Shown: positions 1 to 6,947 of the stretch, piece after piece
Layout: each line of letters opens with the position of its first letter
How positions within the stretch are numbered: the first letter of the stretch is position 1
DNA from: Alphaproteobacteria bacterium
Lineage (GTDB): Bacteria; Pseudomonadota; Alphaproteobacteria; JABAAW01
Length of the DNA: 19,042 nt
Reading direction: 5' to 3'
Assembly (NCBI GenBank): GCA_014239005.1
Contig: JABAAA010000007.1
Location: forward strand, 1-19,042
Position numbers and translations under genes: made by a program
Notes under the pieces: model-generated
What the model was told of the DNA's origin: nothing
Database searches by the model: none
What the model saw: only the letters and a program-made list of their open reading frames with translations

Positions 1-41
1 TCCAACATCTTCGCCGTGATATCATACTCTTTTTCCGTCAT
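1..41 (-). CDS. Start of an unidentified gene (N-terminal 13 codons only)
   Basis: On the minus strand an ATG at 41-39 overlaps the TGA stop of the LysE-type gene (ATGA overlap) and opens a frame that stays open to the window edge, beginning MTEKEYDITAKML. The hydrophilic start does not look like a continuation of a membrane transporter. The overlap is typical of translationally coupled genes in an operon. The product cannot be named from 13 residues. An alternative reading is that these residues belong to the LysE gene after a frameshift near 50-52, but they are too charged for the next membrane helix of that family. Confidence 0.4.
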   Translation of the reverse strand, partial: MTEKEYDITAKML

Positions 42-421
42 GTCCGTCGCCCGAAAACCCACGCTTTTGGATTGACAAACTGAAACAACGCAGCCTCGTA
101 AAAACGCAACGGTCTGCCTCTGTCCTTACCCTTGTCCGAACTCATCGAAGAACCAAAAATGCGCCACGACAAATATAACAAATAACAAAAACCCACAACC
201 TTCAATCCCTGATGCATCAAAGGATAACGCACAAAAATCTCTCCTAAACTCAAACATGTCACCATCACTTGAACAATATGTCCAAAAGCAATGCCCAACA
301 TATGAGGAATCGTCCGCACAAAACCAAAGTTCACCCCCGATGCCGTCAACATCACATTGTTCGGACCAGGCGTGGACCCCATTAACACGCAATACAACGC
401 CAAAGCAACGTAATCGATCAC
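38..421 (-). CDS. LysE/RhtB-family amino-acid exporter, C-terminally short
   Basis: The 127-residue product resembles the N-terminal part of LysE/RhtB exporters, inner-membrane proteins that efflux amino acids. It has the family's early TPGPNN motif at about residues 17-22, several hydrophobic segments, and a VNPKAW motif at about residues 115-120. Family members are usually about 200 residues, so the last third, with its membrane helices, is missing: only five residues follow the VNPKAW motif before a TGA. The start is a GTG whose bases overlap the TGA of the upstream MFS gene (GTGA), implying translational coupling. The stop overlaps the ATG of the next frame. Whether this is a real truncation, a pseudogene or a sequencing frameshift at the CCC run at 50-52 cannot be decided here. 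The family call is secure; function is doubtful. Confidence 0.75.
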   Translation of the reverse strand: MIDYVALALYCVLMGSTPGPNNVMLTASGVNFGFVRTIPHMLGIAFGHIVQVMVTCLSLGEIFVRYPLMHQGLKVVGFCYLLYLSWRIFGSSMSSDKGKDRGRPLRFYEAALFQFVNPKAWVFGRRT

Positions 422-1632
422 GATGCCTGTCTCACCGCAGAGCTTTGTACAAGCCTCGTCTCATAACCTCGCCGCGGATTGTTAGGGATCAACAACGACA
501 AGAGGAGCGAAAACAACGCCAGCACTGCTCCAAAAAGAAAGACCCGCCCCGGCGAGACAAGCCACACAAAGCCCAGCGTCACAGGTAGAACAACCGCAGC
601 AATGTGGTTGATCGTAAAGCCAACCGCAGCAGAAGCGGAAATATCCTCAGGACGCGCGATATGACGGAAATAACTGTTCATCGCAATCGTCAGCGAGAAA
701 AAAATATGATCAAGCAAATATAACGCGCCGGCAACGCGTGCATCGCTCACCACGACATAACCCGAGAAGACGAACAGCAAACCGCTGTACTCCAGCAAAA
801 GAGCATTGCGCTCTCCCCATCGCTCGATGAGCCGGCCCGCGTAAGGAGCCAACCATATCTGCAAAATGTTGTTCGCCAAAAACAACAGAGCAACTTCGCC
901 AACCGAATAGTGAAACTTCTCGACCATCAGAAAGCCCGCGAACACCACGAAAATCTGCCGACGCGCACCGCTCATCAAGGTCAAGGCATAGTAAAGCCAA
1001 TACTGCTTGCGCAAAACAGGCTTCTTCGCCTGCTCTACCGGCGCTTTGATATCAGGGAACACAAGCACGATGAACAACACGATCACAAGCGTGATCCCGC
1101 CGCACATCATATACAGAGGTTTGTAGGAAAGCTCCAACACCTCGCTTGCAAACCACAGCATGGTGAAAACCCCGACCGCGCCCAAAGATTTCGAACCAAT
1201 CTGCCGTCCCAACTTGCGCGCCGACTGACTGCTCTTGAAGCTGTTCCAAACCGTCGCAAGCTGCATGGCCTCGAAGTAGTGAAAGCCGATGCTCATCAAC
1301 ACCGTCGTCGCATACAAGCCCAGCACGGAAGGAAAAAAGCCCGTCACCGAAACCATCACCGCGAGCAACGTGAGGGCGAGAACAGCCAATCGAGACTCGC
1401 GCATGAACAAAAGAATGAAAATCGCCGTAAATGCTAAAAATCCAGGAACCTCACGCAGAGTCTGGAGAATGCCGATCTCGCGCCCGCTAAAGCCCACGAC
1501 ATCGATCGAAAAGTTGTTAAGAAGCCCCATCCACCCGTAGAACGAAAACGGCATCGCAAACGCAAGAAGACGAATGCGATTCTCAAGCGTGCACCATTTG
1601 CTCAACGAGGAAGAAAAAGAAGACAAAAACAT
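418..1632 (-). CDS. Major facilitator superfamily (MFS) transporter
   Basis: The product of about 404 residues is almost wholly hydrophobic, with roughly twelve membrane segments split by a charged central loop (around residues 195-215, with FPDIKAP and KKPVLRKQ), as expected of a two-bundle MFS carrier in the inner membrane. The second half has an RLIERWGERN loop like the conserved MFS loop between helices 8 and 9. The substrate cannot be read from sequence. I chose the ATG at 1632. A GTG at 1656 in the same frame is possible, but neither has a Shine-Dalgarno sequence, and TACACT stands exactly six bases before the ATG, as in two other genes of this window. The gene follows ComEC by 33 bp and its stop overlaps the start of the LysE-type gene. 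Confidence 0.85.
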   Translation of the reverse strand: MFLSSFSSSLSKWCTLENRIRLLAFAMPFSFYGWMGLLNNFSIDVVGFSGREIGILQTLREVPGFLAFTAIFILLFMRESRLAVLALTLLAVMVSVTGFFPSVLGLYATTVLMSIGFHYFEAMQLATVWNSFKSSQSARKLGRQIGSKSLGAVGVFTMLWFASEVLELSYKPLYMMCGGITLVIVLFIVLVFPDIKAPVEQAKKPVLRKQYWLYYALTLMSGARRQIFVVFAGFLMVEKFHYSVGEVALLFLANNILQIWLAPYAGRLIERWGERNALLLEYSGLLFVFSGYVVVSDARVAGALYLLDHIFFSLTIAMNSYFRHIARPEDISASAAVGFTINHIAAVVLPVTLGFVWLVSPGRVFLFGAVLALFSLLLSLLIPNNPRRGYETRLVQSSAVRQAS

Positions 1633-1638
1633 AGCACC

Positions 1639-1644
1639 AGTGTA
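1639..1644 (-). promoter_or_regulatory. TACACT box six bases before the MFS start codon
   Basis: Read on the minus strand, TACACT lies six bases before the ATG at 1632. It resembles a sigma-70 -10 box (four of six matches to TATAAT), and its position would put the transcription start at the ATG itself. No clear -35 box is present at the usual distance. The same hexamer at the same distance precedes the aldehyde dehydrogenase and the dipeptidase. Its place inside a gene run implies an internal promoter after comEC. Confidence 0.45.
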
Positions 1645-1665
1645 AGACAAACCCACACAATAGTG

Positions 1666-3759
1666 CTAGCGATTAACAGACGACCTCGCCCGCTTCACCG
1701 AAATCCCGCCTGAGCTCGTCGCGTACAACACCACCGCGTGCGCCGATGTCAAGGCGTGCTTGTCCAAGACAATGTCTCGACACAGGTTTTCTCCCCTGCC
1801 GCGCCTCGTACGGTCGCACACAAAGCGCACTCCCTCGCCCCCCGCCTCCAACAGCCCTCCCCTCGTTCGACCGCGACAGCGATGTGCTCCCTCCTCGTTC
1901 TTCGCGCAACGAAACAGTCCTGCAGCAGTCTCGATCTCGACAAGGTTTCCTGCAGCCTTGCGTCGCGGCAGTCCTCCCGAATATTGCACCCATTGCCCGT
2001 ACTCGAAACTTTCCTGCCATCCTCCGAACCGCCAGTAGACACCGCTCTTGCTCTGCAACCACAAACTCTCTCCCTCGCCGCCCAGCAACGCCAACGGAGA
2101 GGGGGTGTGATGCCAGACAAGAAAAGCGAGCGCGACCATCATCCATCCCAAGCGAAACAGAACCTTCCTGCCCGCGCCGAACACGACGAAGACCAACCCT
2201 GCCGAAACAGCCACAAGAAACAGCAACGGCGGTTGTTCGATGCGATAGACGGCATCGGGCAAGGAGGCGGTCCACTCGGCAACCCCGAGAATCCACCGCA
2301 GTCCCCACCCCATCACCGTCAGCGCGAAGGACTCCAACCCCAAGGGCATGAGCAAAAGTGCCAAGGCGCCGGAGGGCAAGACGACCGCGCCCAAAAGAGG
2401 CACGGCGAGAAGATTTGCAAGCATCCCGTATTGTGCAATCCGCCCGAAGTGGTAGAGAACAAACGGTGCTGTTGCGAGACTGGCGACCGCCGTTGTTAGC
2501 GACAGCAAGACGAGCGAGTTCAGGACAAAAGGCAGCTTATGCAGCCGCGCACGATACGGCGAGTGAGAAAAAGCTTCGTAGAAGGCGACCAAGGCTGCGG
2601 CGGCGGTGAACGACATGTGAAAACCCGCACCGACGATGCTTTCAGGAGAAAGCGTCAGCACGACGAGCGCGGCAAGAGCCACAACCCGCAACGAGAGTGC
2701 CGCGCGGTCGCACAGAACGGCGACGAGGACGAGTCCGCTCATCACAAAGGCGCGCTGCGTCGGAAGGGTGGCGCCGGCGAGCAGCATGTAGGCGAAGGCG
2801 GCGAGCAATGCCAGCACGGCAGCCACCTTCTTCACCGAAAAGGACTGGCTCAAACGCGGGAAGAAAGAAAAAAACCTCCTCACAAGCACAAAAAGACCGA
2901 AGGCAAAAAGACCCAAATGCAACCCCGAAATCGCAAGAATATGCGCAAGACCCGAATCGCGAATATGATGCAGATCGCTGCGTGCCACCGCATCGCGATC
3001 GCCGATCAACAGGGCGCGCGCCATCGCAGCGTCGCGTCCCATCCGTTCGTCCAACCGCGTCCCTACCGCATGGCGCAAACGCGCGAGACCAAGATACGAA
3101 GAATACGAAGGACGAGAAAGGTTACCTTCGATGCTCGCCCGCCCTTCTAAAAAACGCTCCTCGACAAGACGATAGGGTTGCTTCACCGCGCCGTAGGCAT
3201 CGATCCCTCGAAAACGCGCGTGACGACGAATATCCAACCCCTGCGGCAACAAGGCTGCAGAAGGCGCAAGCAGGCGCGCCACAACCTCGATGCGACTGCC
3301 TAACGGCGGGGGCGCTCCGCCACCCCAGTAGCGCAACGAAACCCTTCGCAGCATCGAAGCCGTCTCCAAGTCGCTCGCAACATCGTCCAAAACCAGACGC
3401 GTGCCGCGCTTGCGTCCGGACAGAAAAACAACGCGTCCTGAAAGCAAAATCTTGTCGTGGTCTTCGGTCAAAAGGCTCGCGCCCGTCGTGCTGTCGCGCC
3501 ACTCCATGCGCCCCGCCCCGCACACGCCCGCCATCAGCAACAGCAACACGAAGCCCATCGTCGAACGAAGACGCTCGTCCTTCCAGCCGCCTGCCCGTCG
3601 CAAAAACATCCACAGAACGCACAAGGCAAGCACAAGAACGCTCGCCACCCACAGAAAACGCGGCGAGCTTGTCATCGCTAGCAGGATCCCGCAGGCGAAC
3701 GCGCAGACCGCCCAGACGATTCGGTCGACCGCAGGCGATACTGTCGGCGGTCGTGTCAT
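1666..3759 (-). CDS. comEC: ComEC/Rec2-family DNA-uptake channel protein
   Basis: The 697-residue protein belongs to ComEC/Rec2, the inner-membrane channel that carries single-stranded DNA into the cytoplasm during natural transformation. The N-terminus has three hydrophobic segments and then an OB-like soluble region (about residues 90-200, DUF4131 type). The Competence domain follows, with the hallmark HILAISGLHLGL at about residues 272-283 and many further membrane helices up to about residue 540. The last 140 residues are soluble and lack the full HxHxDH metal-binding motif of the metallo-beta-lactamase domain found in Bacillus-type ComEC, as is common in alphaproteobacteria. The ATG at 3759 is 6 bp after the regulator stop, so the two are probably co-transcribed. 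Other competence genes are not in the window, so competence itself is not shown. Confidence 0.92.
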   Translation of the reverse strand: MTRPPTVSPAVDRIVWAVCAFACGILLAMTSSPRFLWVASVLVLALCVLWMFLRRAGGWKDERLRSTMGFVLLLLMAGVCGAGRMEWRDSTTGASLLTEDHDKILLSGRVVFLSGRKRGTRLVLDDVASDLETASMLRRVSLRYWGGGAPPPLGSRIEVVARLLAPSAALLPQGLDIRRHARFRGIDAYGAVKQPYRLVEERFLEGRASIEGNLSRPSYSSYLGLARLRHAVGTRLDERMGRDAAMARALLIGDRDAVARSDLHHIRDSGLAHILAISGLHLGLFAFGLFVLVRRFFSFFPRLSQSFSVKKVAAVLALLAAFAYMLLAGATLPTQRAFVMSGLVLVAVLCDRAALSLRVVALAALVVLTLSPESIVGAGFHMSFTAAAALVAFYEAFSHSPYRARLHKLPFVLNSLVLLSLTTAVASLATAPFVLYHFGRIAQYGMLANLLAVPLLGAVVLPSGALALLLMPLGLESFALTVMGWGLRWILGVAEWTASLPDAVYRIEQPPLLFLVAVSAGLVFVVFGAGRKVLFRLGWMMVALAFLVWHHTPSPLALLGGEGESLWLQSKSGVYWRFGGWQESFEYGQWVQYSGGLPRRKAAGNLVEIETAAGLFRCAKNEEGAHRCRGRTRGGLLEAGGEGVRFVCDRTRRGRGENLCRDIVLDKHALTSAHAVVLYATSSGGISVKRARSSVNR

Positions 3760-3765
3760 CCGAAA

Positions 3766-4548
3766 TCAGACGTCGAGTTGCGCTTCGACGAGGTGACGGA
3801 CGCGCGCCAACGGATGATCCTGTTGGTGCAGGCAGCGAGCAAGGATGTTCTTCTCTTCCGCACGAGCCAGCTTGTCGAGCAACGGAAAGGGATCGAGCAG
3901 AGGGCGGGTGGCACTTTGCTCCAACGCCTCGTACGCGCTCGCGTTCGCCATGGCGAGCGTCGGCAGACGCGGCGGGTCGGTACAGAACAGACGATCGCTG
4001 TAGAGCGAGAAGGCGGAGAACAGAAAGCGCGCGAGCGCCGCCAGCCGCAGTTCGGATAGGTCGAAGCCGCTGATGTCCAACAACAGCGTGCGGTGTGGAA
4101 AGAGCAAACGCACGCCGAGGCGTAGCGTCTCGTCAGGCACGGGGTGGGGGCGGTCGCTGGCGACGAAGAAGAGCAGTTCTTGGGGAGCGACCAACGCGTC
4201 GGGGTCTAGCGATCGTTGTGCTTCTTGCCAAGCCTGTTCGGGGCGCGCTTCGCGGCGGAGCAGCACGCCCAGCATGCGTCCTTCGTGCGATGCGCTTTCG
4301 CGCACGAAGAGGATTCCCGCCTCTTCGAGACAACGCACGACCTGTTCGCGCGTCCGTCGCCGCACGCTTTCTCTGCCGTGTTCGAGCTCGTTGAGGGTGG
4401 AGAGCGAGAGGCGCGCAGAGTGAGCCAGCGTCGATTGCGAGACGCCCAGCAACACGCGAGCGGCGCGCACTTGCGCTCCGATATCGACAGCGAAGAGCTT
4501 GTCCGAGCCCTCGAGCGCTGCTCGGGAGAGTTCCGAAGCGAAGGACAT
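3766..4548 (-). CDS. XRE-type helix-turn-helix transcriptional regulator
   Basis: The 260-residue protein begins MSFASELSR and has a lambda-repressor/XRE DNA-binding domain at about residues 22-75: GAQVRAARVLLGVSQSTLA, then SLSTLNELEHGRES as the recognition helix and following turn. The rest (about 180 residues) has no domain I recognise; it is rich in leucine, arginine and glutamate and could sense a ligand or dimerise. I chose the ATG at 4548. The frame extends upstream to 4659, but that would run through the intergenic region and the start of the divergent gene. It stands 97 bp from the divergent DUF1178 gene and directly before comEC, so it may control comEC, itself or the divergent pair; the last is inference. 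No Shine-Dalgarno sequence is visible. Confidence 0.85.
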   Translation of the reverse strand: MSFASELSRAALEGSDKLFAVDIGAQVRAARVLLGVSQSTLAHSARLSLSTLNELEHGRESVRRRTREQVVRCLEEAGILFVRESASHEGRMLGVLLRREARPEQAWQEAQRSLDPDALVAPQELLFFVASDRPHPVPDETLRLGVRLLFPHRTLLLDISGFDLSELRLAALARFLFSAFSLYSDRLFCTDPPRLPTLAMANASAYEALEQSATRPLLDPFPLLDKLARAEEKNILARCLHQQDHPLARVRHLVEAQLDV

Positions 4549-4585
4549 GCAAGCGATGCTACAACAACACGAGGCAAGGAAGGGT

Positions 4586-4603
4586 GCTTTTGTCGCCAAA
4601 AGC
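4586..4603. promoter_or_regulatory. Inverted repeat in the divergent regulator/DUF1178 promoter region
   Basis: GCTTTTG and CAAAAGC form a perfect 7-bp inverted repeat with a 4-bp centre. It lies five bases upstream of the -35 box of the DUF1178 promoter and 38 bp before the XRE regulator start. Size and place fit an operator for a dimeric helix-turn-helix protein, possibly the neighbouring regulator. The assignment is inferred from position only. Confidence 0.4.
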
Positions 4604-4608
4604 GCTTC

Positions 4609-4637
4609 TTGACCTCGGCGCCAAGCGAGGCTATAGG
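4609..4637 (+). promoter_or_regulatory. Sigma-70-like promoter of the DUF1178 gene
   Basis: TTGACC at 4609-4614 and TATAGG at 4632-4637 are separated by the ideal 17 bp. Transcription would start at about 4644, only a couple of bases before the ATG at 4646, giving an almost leaderless mRNA. This favours the ATG over an in-frame GTG at 4637, which would lie upstream of the transcript. Confidence 0.6.
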
Positions 4638-4645
4638 TGAGGGGT

Positions 4646-5176
4646 ATGACAACGGTCAACCTTGCGTGTCGCGAAGGACATACCTTCGAAGCGTGGTTCC
4701 GCTCGAAGGCGGAGTTCTCTCGTCAGCACTCGGCGGGGCTGGTCGCTTGTCCCTGGTGCGGCGAGCGCGAGATCGAACGTCGTCCGAGCGTGCCGAATGT
4801 CATACGCGCGCGCGGCAGAGATGCACGACAGGGGCAAGGCGGCGGCACAAGCTTGACCGAGGGCTCTCCCTCGCCTTCGATGCGCTCTTTCGCCAGTGCC
4901 TTGCGTGCCGTTCACCGTTACATCGAACGCACTTGCGACGATGTGGGCGACCGCTTTGCCGTCGAGGCGCGCAGAATGCACGAGCAACACGAAGCGCGCG
5001 AAGAACAAGGGGAGATTTCAAAAGAGCGGGCTCTCGCCGAACAAGGAGCGGAGAAAGCAGAACAGGCAGCGGAGCGCGGTATCTACGGTCAGGCGACGGT
5101 GGAAGAGGTGCAAGCCTTGGAGGAAGACGGCATTTCCGTCTCAAGCCTGCCGCCCTTGCCGAGCCGCTACAACTGA
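4646..5176 (+). CDS. DUF1178 family protein
   Basis: The 176-residue protein fits DUF1178, a small family common in alpha- and betaproteobacteria without an assigned function. The diagnostic start is present: LACREGHTFEAWFRS, then a CPWCG pair at about residues 35-39, with Cys11 upstream. These cysteines look like a zinc-ribbon metal site. The C-terminal half is a charged helical stretch rich in glutamate and alanine, with ERGIYGQATVEEVQALEEDG near the end as in the family. An AGGTGA sequence five bases before the ATG could act as a ribosome site, but the best promoter overlaps it, so it may not be in the mRNA. The next gene begins 27 bp downstream, so the two probably form an operon. Confidence 0.85.
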   Translation: MTTVNLACREGHTFEAWFRSKAEFSRQHSAGLVACPWCGEREIERRPSVPNVIRARGRDARQGQGGGTSLTEGSPSPSMRSFASALRAVHRYIERTCDDVGDRFAVEARRMHEQHEAREEQGEISKERALAEQGAEKAEQAAERGIYGQATVEEVQALEEDGISVSSLPPLPSRYN

Positions 5177-5203
5177 ACGGATAGGTGGGGAGGAACGACG
5201 CGC

Positions 5204-5983
5204 ATGGAAAAGCAGAAAGGGCAGGACAAGGACAAGGAGGAGGACAAGGAGAAGGAAGACGCAGAAACGCTACCCTCGTTTCGCTCGCGGATTTTTTTGT
5301 TGCGCCACGCGGAGGTCTCGTACGTGACGGAGGAAGGCACTCCGGTGGTGGAAACGGATTCCGTTCCCCTCACCGAGCACGGACGGGCGCAGGCGAAAGG
5401 GGTGGCAGATGTGTTGCGTTCGGTGATGTTTGACAGGGTGTTGTGTTCTCCGTTGTTGCGAACGCAGGAGACGGCGAAGATTGTTGTGGGGGGCAGGGAG
5501 CATGGTCAGGGAATCGAGACCTTGGCAGGGTTGCGTGAGATCGCGGAGGGCGATTACGACAACATTCCAGACGGAGAAAAGCGACGCGAGCTGTCGTACG
5601 CATACGAGCGTGCGGGGGAGGAGAAAGCTTGTTATGCAGGGGGAGATTCGTATGTGGCGTTTGCCGAACGGGTTAGAAAGGTCTTTTTTCCTTTGTTGGA
5701 GGGGGATTGGCGCAATATGTTGATCGTTGCGCACGACGCGGTGAATCGTGTGATGTTGGCTTCGGCATTGACGGGGGGGCGTGATTTGATGTCTGTTTTG
5801 CAGCTGTTGCCGAAGTTGGAGCAGGATTACGGGTGCTTGAATTTGATCGAGGTTGACAGGCGTGACGGTGAAATTTTGATGAGGGTCAAGATGATGAATA
5901 TGACGGGGTACGATTTGGGAAAGGGGGGGCTGTGTTGGACGAGTATGGAGCGGGCCTTTGCAGGATGGCTGGGCGTGGGGTAA
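5204..5983 (+). CDS. Histidine phosphatase superfamily protein (phosphoglycerate-mutase-like)
   Basis: The 259-residue protein belongs to the histidine phosphatase superfamily, which hydrolyses or transfers phosphate through a phospho-histidine. The catalytic motif LLRHAEV puts the nucleophile at His35. A second motif, IVAHDAVNRVML, carries the second active-site histidine; many members read AHGG here. SPLLRTQETA supplies the usual conserved arginine. The first 21 residues are almost all lysine, glutamate and aspartate, encoded by a purine-rich stretch of GAC/AAG/GAG codons, and are not part of the fold. A strong GGGGAGGAA ribosome site lies eight bases before the ATG. The substrate (sugar phosphate, nucleotide or protein) is unknown. 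It follows DUF1178 in a likely operon. No convincing terminator follows. Confidence 0.87.
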   Translation: MEKQKGQDKDKEEDKEKEDAETLPSFRSRIFLLRHAEVSYVTEEGTPVVETDSVPLTEHGRAQAKGVADVLRSVMFDRVLCSPLLRTQETAKIVVGGREHGQGIETLAGLREIAEGDYDNIPDGEKRRELSYAYERAGEEKACYAGGDSYVAFAERVRKVFFPLLEGDWRNMLIVAHDAVNRVMLASALTGGRDLMSVLQLLPKLEQDYGCLNLIEVDRRDGEILMRVKMMNMTGYDLGKGGLCWTSMERAFAGWLGVG

Positions 5984-6097
5984 AGTTTTTTAATAGCGGC
6001 GTTAGAAAATGAGTTCGATGTTACTTGTGCGTGTCTGCCGCTTCTTGCCTCCGCTTTTGGGAGAGTACGCTTTGTTTTATCGGACGCGCACGAGCCA

Positions 6098-6152
6098 TAT
6101 CATGGAATGCATACCGCAAGCCGTATGCTGTTGCCTTGCGCTATCCATGATA
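6098..6152. other. Nested inverted repeats between convergent genes
   Basis: The 185-bp gap between the phosphatase and the Sel1 gene holds an outer 9-bp inverted repeat, TATCATGGA (6098-6106) and TCCATGATA (6144-6152), enclosing a 6-bp hairpin GCATAC/GTATGC (6109-6114 and 6123-6128). A competing pair, CGCAAG (6115-6120) and CTTGCG (6135-6140), cannot form together with all of the inner hairpin. The layout suits an RNA structure, such as a bidirectional terminator or small RNA, but there is no clean T-run next to it. A 62-codon frame covers this gap but has no ribosome site or recognisable content. Confidence 0.35.
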
Positions 6153-6168
6153 CTTGCGTGCTTACAAG

Positions 6169-6825
6169 TTATTGATTTTTCTGCTTGTTATTTTTGATGC
6201 GTTGTTCCCAATCGTTGGCAATTTTCTTCGCTACTGTGATTTGCCCCGCTGTTAATTTCATCGCAATTCCATTTCTTCCGACCCTTGCAATTTTATCTCC
6301 TTTCTTGGTGGCAAGTGAAAACAAAGCATAAGCAGTAAGCAAATCTTTTTTAACACCATAGCCATTAGTATACAAGAAAGCTAATCGATGGAGAGCCCAA
6401 AGAAAAACACCTTGCTCCACTGCCTTACGATACCATAGGGCAGCTTGTGTATAATTTTGCTCAACACCTTTTCCATAATCATACAGGCTTCCTAAATTAT
6501 TTTGTGCTTCAGCATCTCCTTGTTCCGCTGCCTTATGATACCACTCAGCGGCTAGTGAAGCGTTTTTTGGAACATCGAGCCCCAATTCATATATCACGCC
6601 TAAACTGCTTTGCGCCTTAGCGTGTCCTTGTTCTGCTGCTTGATGGAATAAAGCAAAGGCTTCGGTGTAATTTTTTTCGTCAAGAAGCTTGTTTGCTTGC
6701 TGGAAAACTTCTTCTATGCTCTCTCCGTGCGCGTTAGGTACAAAAGACAGCGACAGCGGCAAGGCAAAAGCAAAAGCAAGTGCCGAAACAAAAACTGCCA
6801 AAAGGCGAAAGAACGGACGGGACAT
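6169..6825 (-). CDS. Exported Sel1-like tetratricopeptide-repeat protein
   Basis: The 218-residue protein begins with an N-terminal export signal: MSRPFFRLL, a long hydrophobic stretch, and a likely cut near NAHGES at about residue 34. Sel1-like repeats follow, with the typical AAEQGHAKAQSSLGVIYELG, AAEQGDAEAQNNLGSLYDYG and AVEQG...LAFLYTNGYG pattern, then a shorter degenerate repeat with AYALFSLATKKG. Such repeats form a solenoid used for protein-protein contacts, here probably in the periplasm. I chose the ATG at 6825 because AGGAG stands seven bases before it and the signal peptide begins there; the frame is open for 30 more codons upstream. The gene is clearly AT-richer than all its neighbours, suggesting recent transfer. 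Its binding partner is unknown. Confidence 0.85.
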   Translation of the reverse strand: MSRPFFRLLAVFVSALAFAFALPLSLSFVPNAHGESIEEVFQQANKLLDEKNYTEAFALFHQAAEQGHAKAQSSLGVIYELGLDVPKNASLAAEWYHKAAEQGDAEAQNNLGSLYDYGKGVEQNYTQAALWYRKAVEQGVFLWALHRLAFLYTNGYGVKKDLLTAYALFSLATKKGDKIARVGRNGIAMKLTAGQITVAKKIANDWEQRIKNNKQKNQ

Positions 6826-6833
6826 GGAAAAAC

Positions 6834-6853
6834 TCCTATATGTTCCTATATGT
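6834..6853 (-). repeat. 10-bp tandem duplication carrying the ribosome binding site
   Basis: TCCTATATGT occurs twice in tandem on the plus strand. On the coding strand each copy reads ACATATAGGA, so the Shine-Dalgarno core of the Sel1 gene is present twice, the second copy ten bases further upstream. Confidence 0.8.
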
Positions 6854-6883
6854 ATAGAGGGGTGAATTGTGCGTCGATCTCCA

Positions 6884-6912
6884 AAAGTAGCAACATCTTC
6901 GTTTCTTGACAA
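6884..6912 (-). promoter_or_regulatory. Possible promoter of the Sel1-repeat gene
   Basis: On the minus strand TTGTCA (6912-6907) and TACTTT (6889-6884) are 17 bp apart. The -35 box matches in five of six positions but the -10 box in only three. It would give a leader of about 50 bases. This is a candidate only. Confidence 0.3.
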
Positions 6913-6947
6913 CAAAAAACAGACAGCACACCACCTAACCTACTCGC

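Noticed and set aside
2697..4073. A 458-codon open frame on the plus strand opposite comEC and the regulator
   Set aside because: The product is dominated by arginine, serine, proline and alanine, has no motif, and lies antisense to ComEC, which has clear family motifs.
3766..4659. A longer regulator beginning at 4659
   Set aside because: The extra 37 codons run through the promoter and dyad of the divergent gene. The HTH domain sits normally behind the ATG at 4548.
4216..5184. A 322-codon plus-strand frame across the regulator and DUF1178
   Set aside because: It crosses a divergent promoter region, is antisense to the HTH domain and out of frame with DUF1178. Its composition is arginine-rich and without a domain.
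6009..6197. A 62-codon frame in the phosphatase/Sel1 gap
   Set aside because: It has no ribosome site, overlaps the end of the Sel1 gene and lies across the inverted repeats. A small membrane protein cannot be excluded, but there is no support for it.
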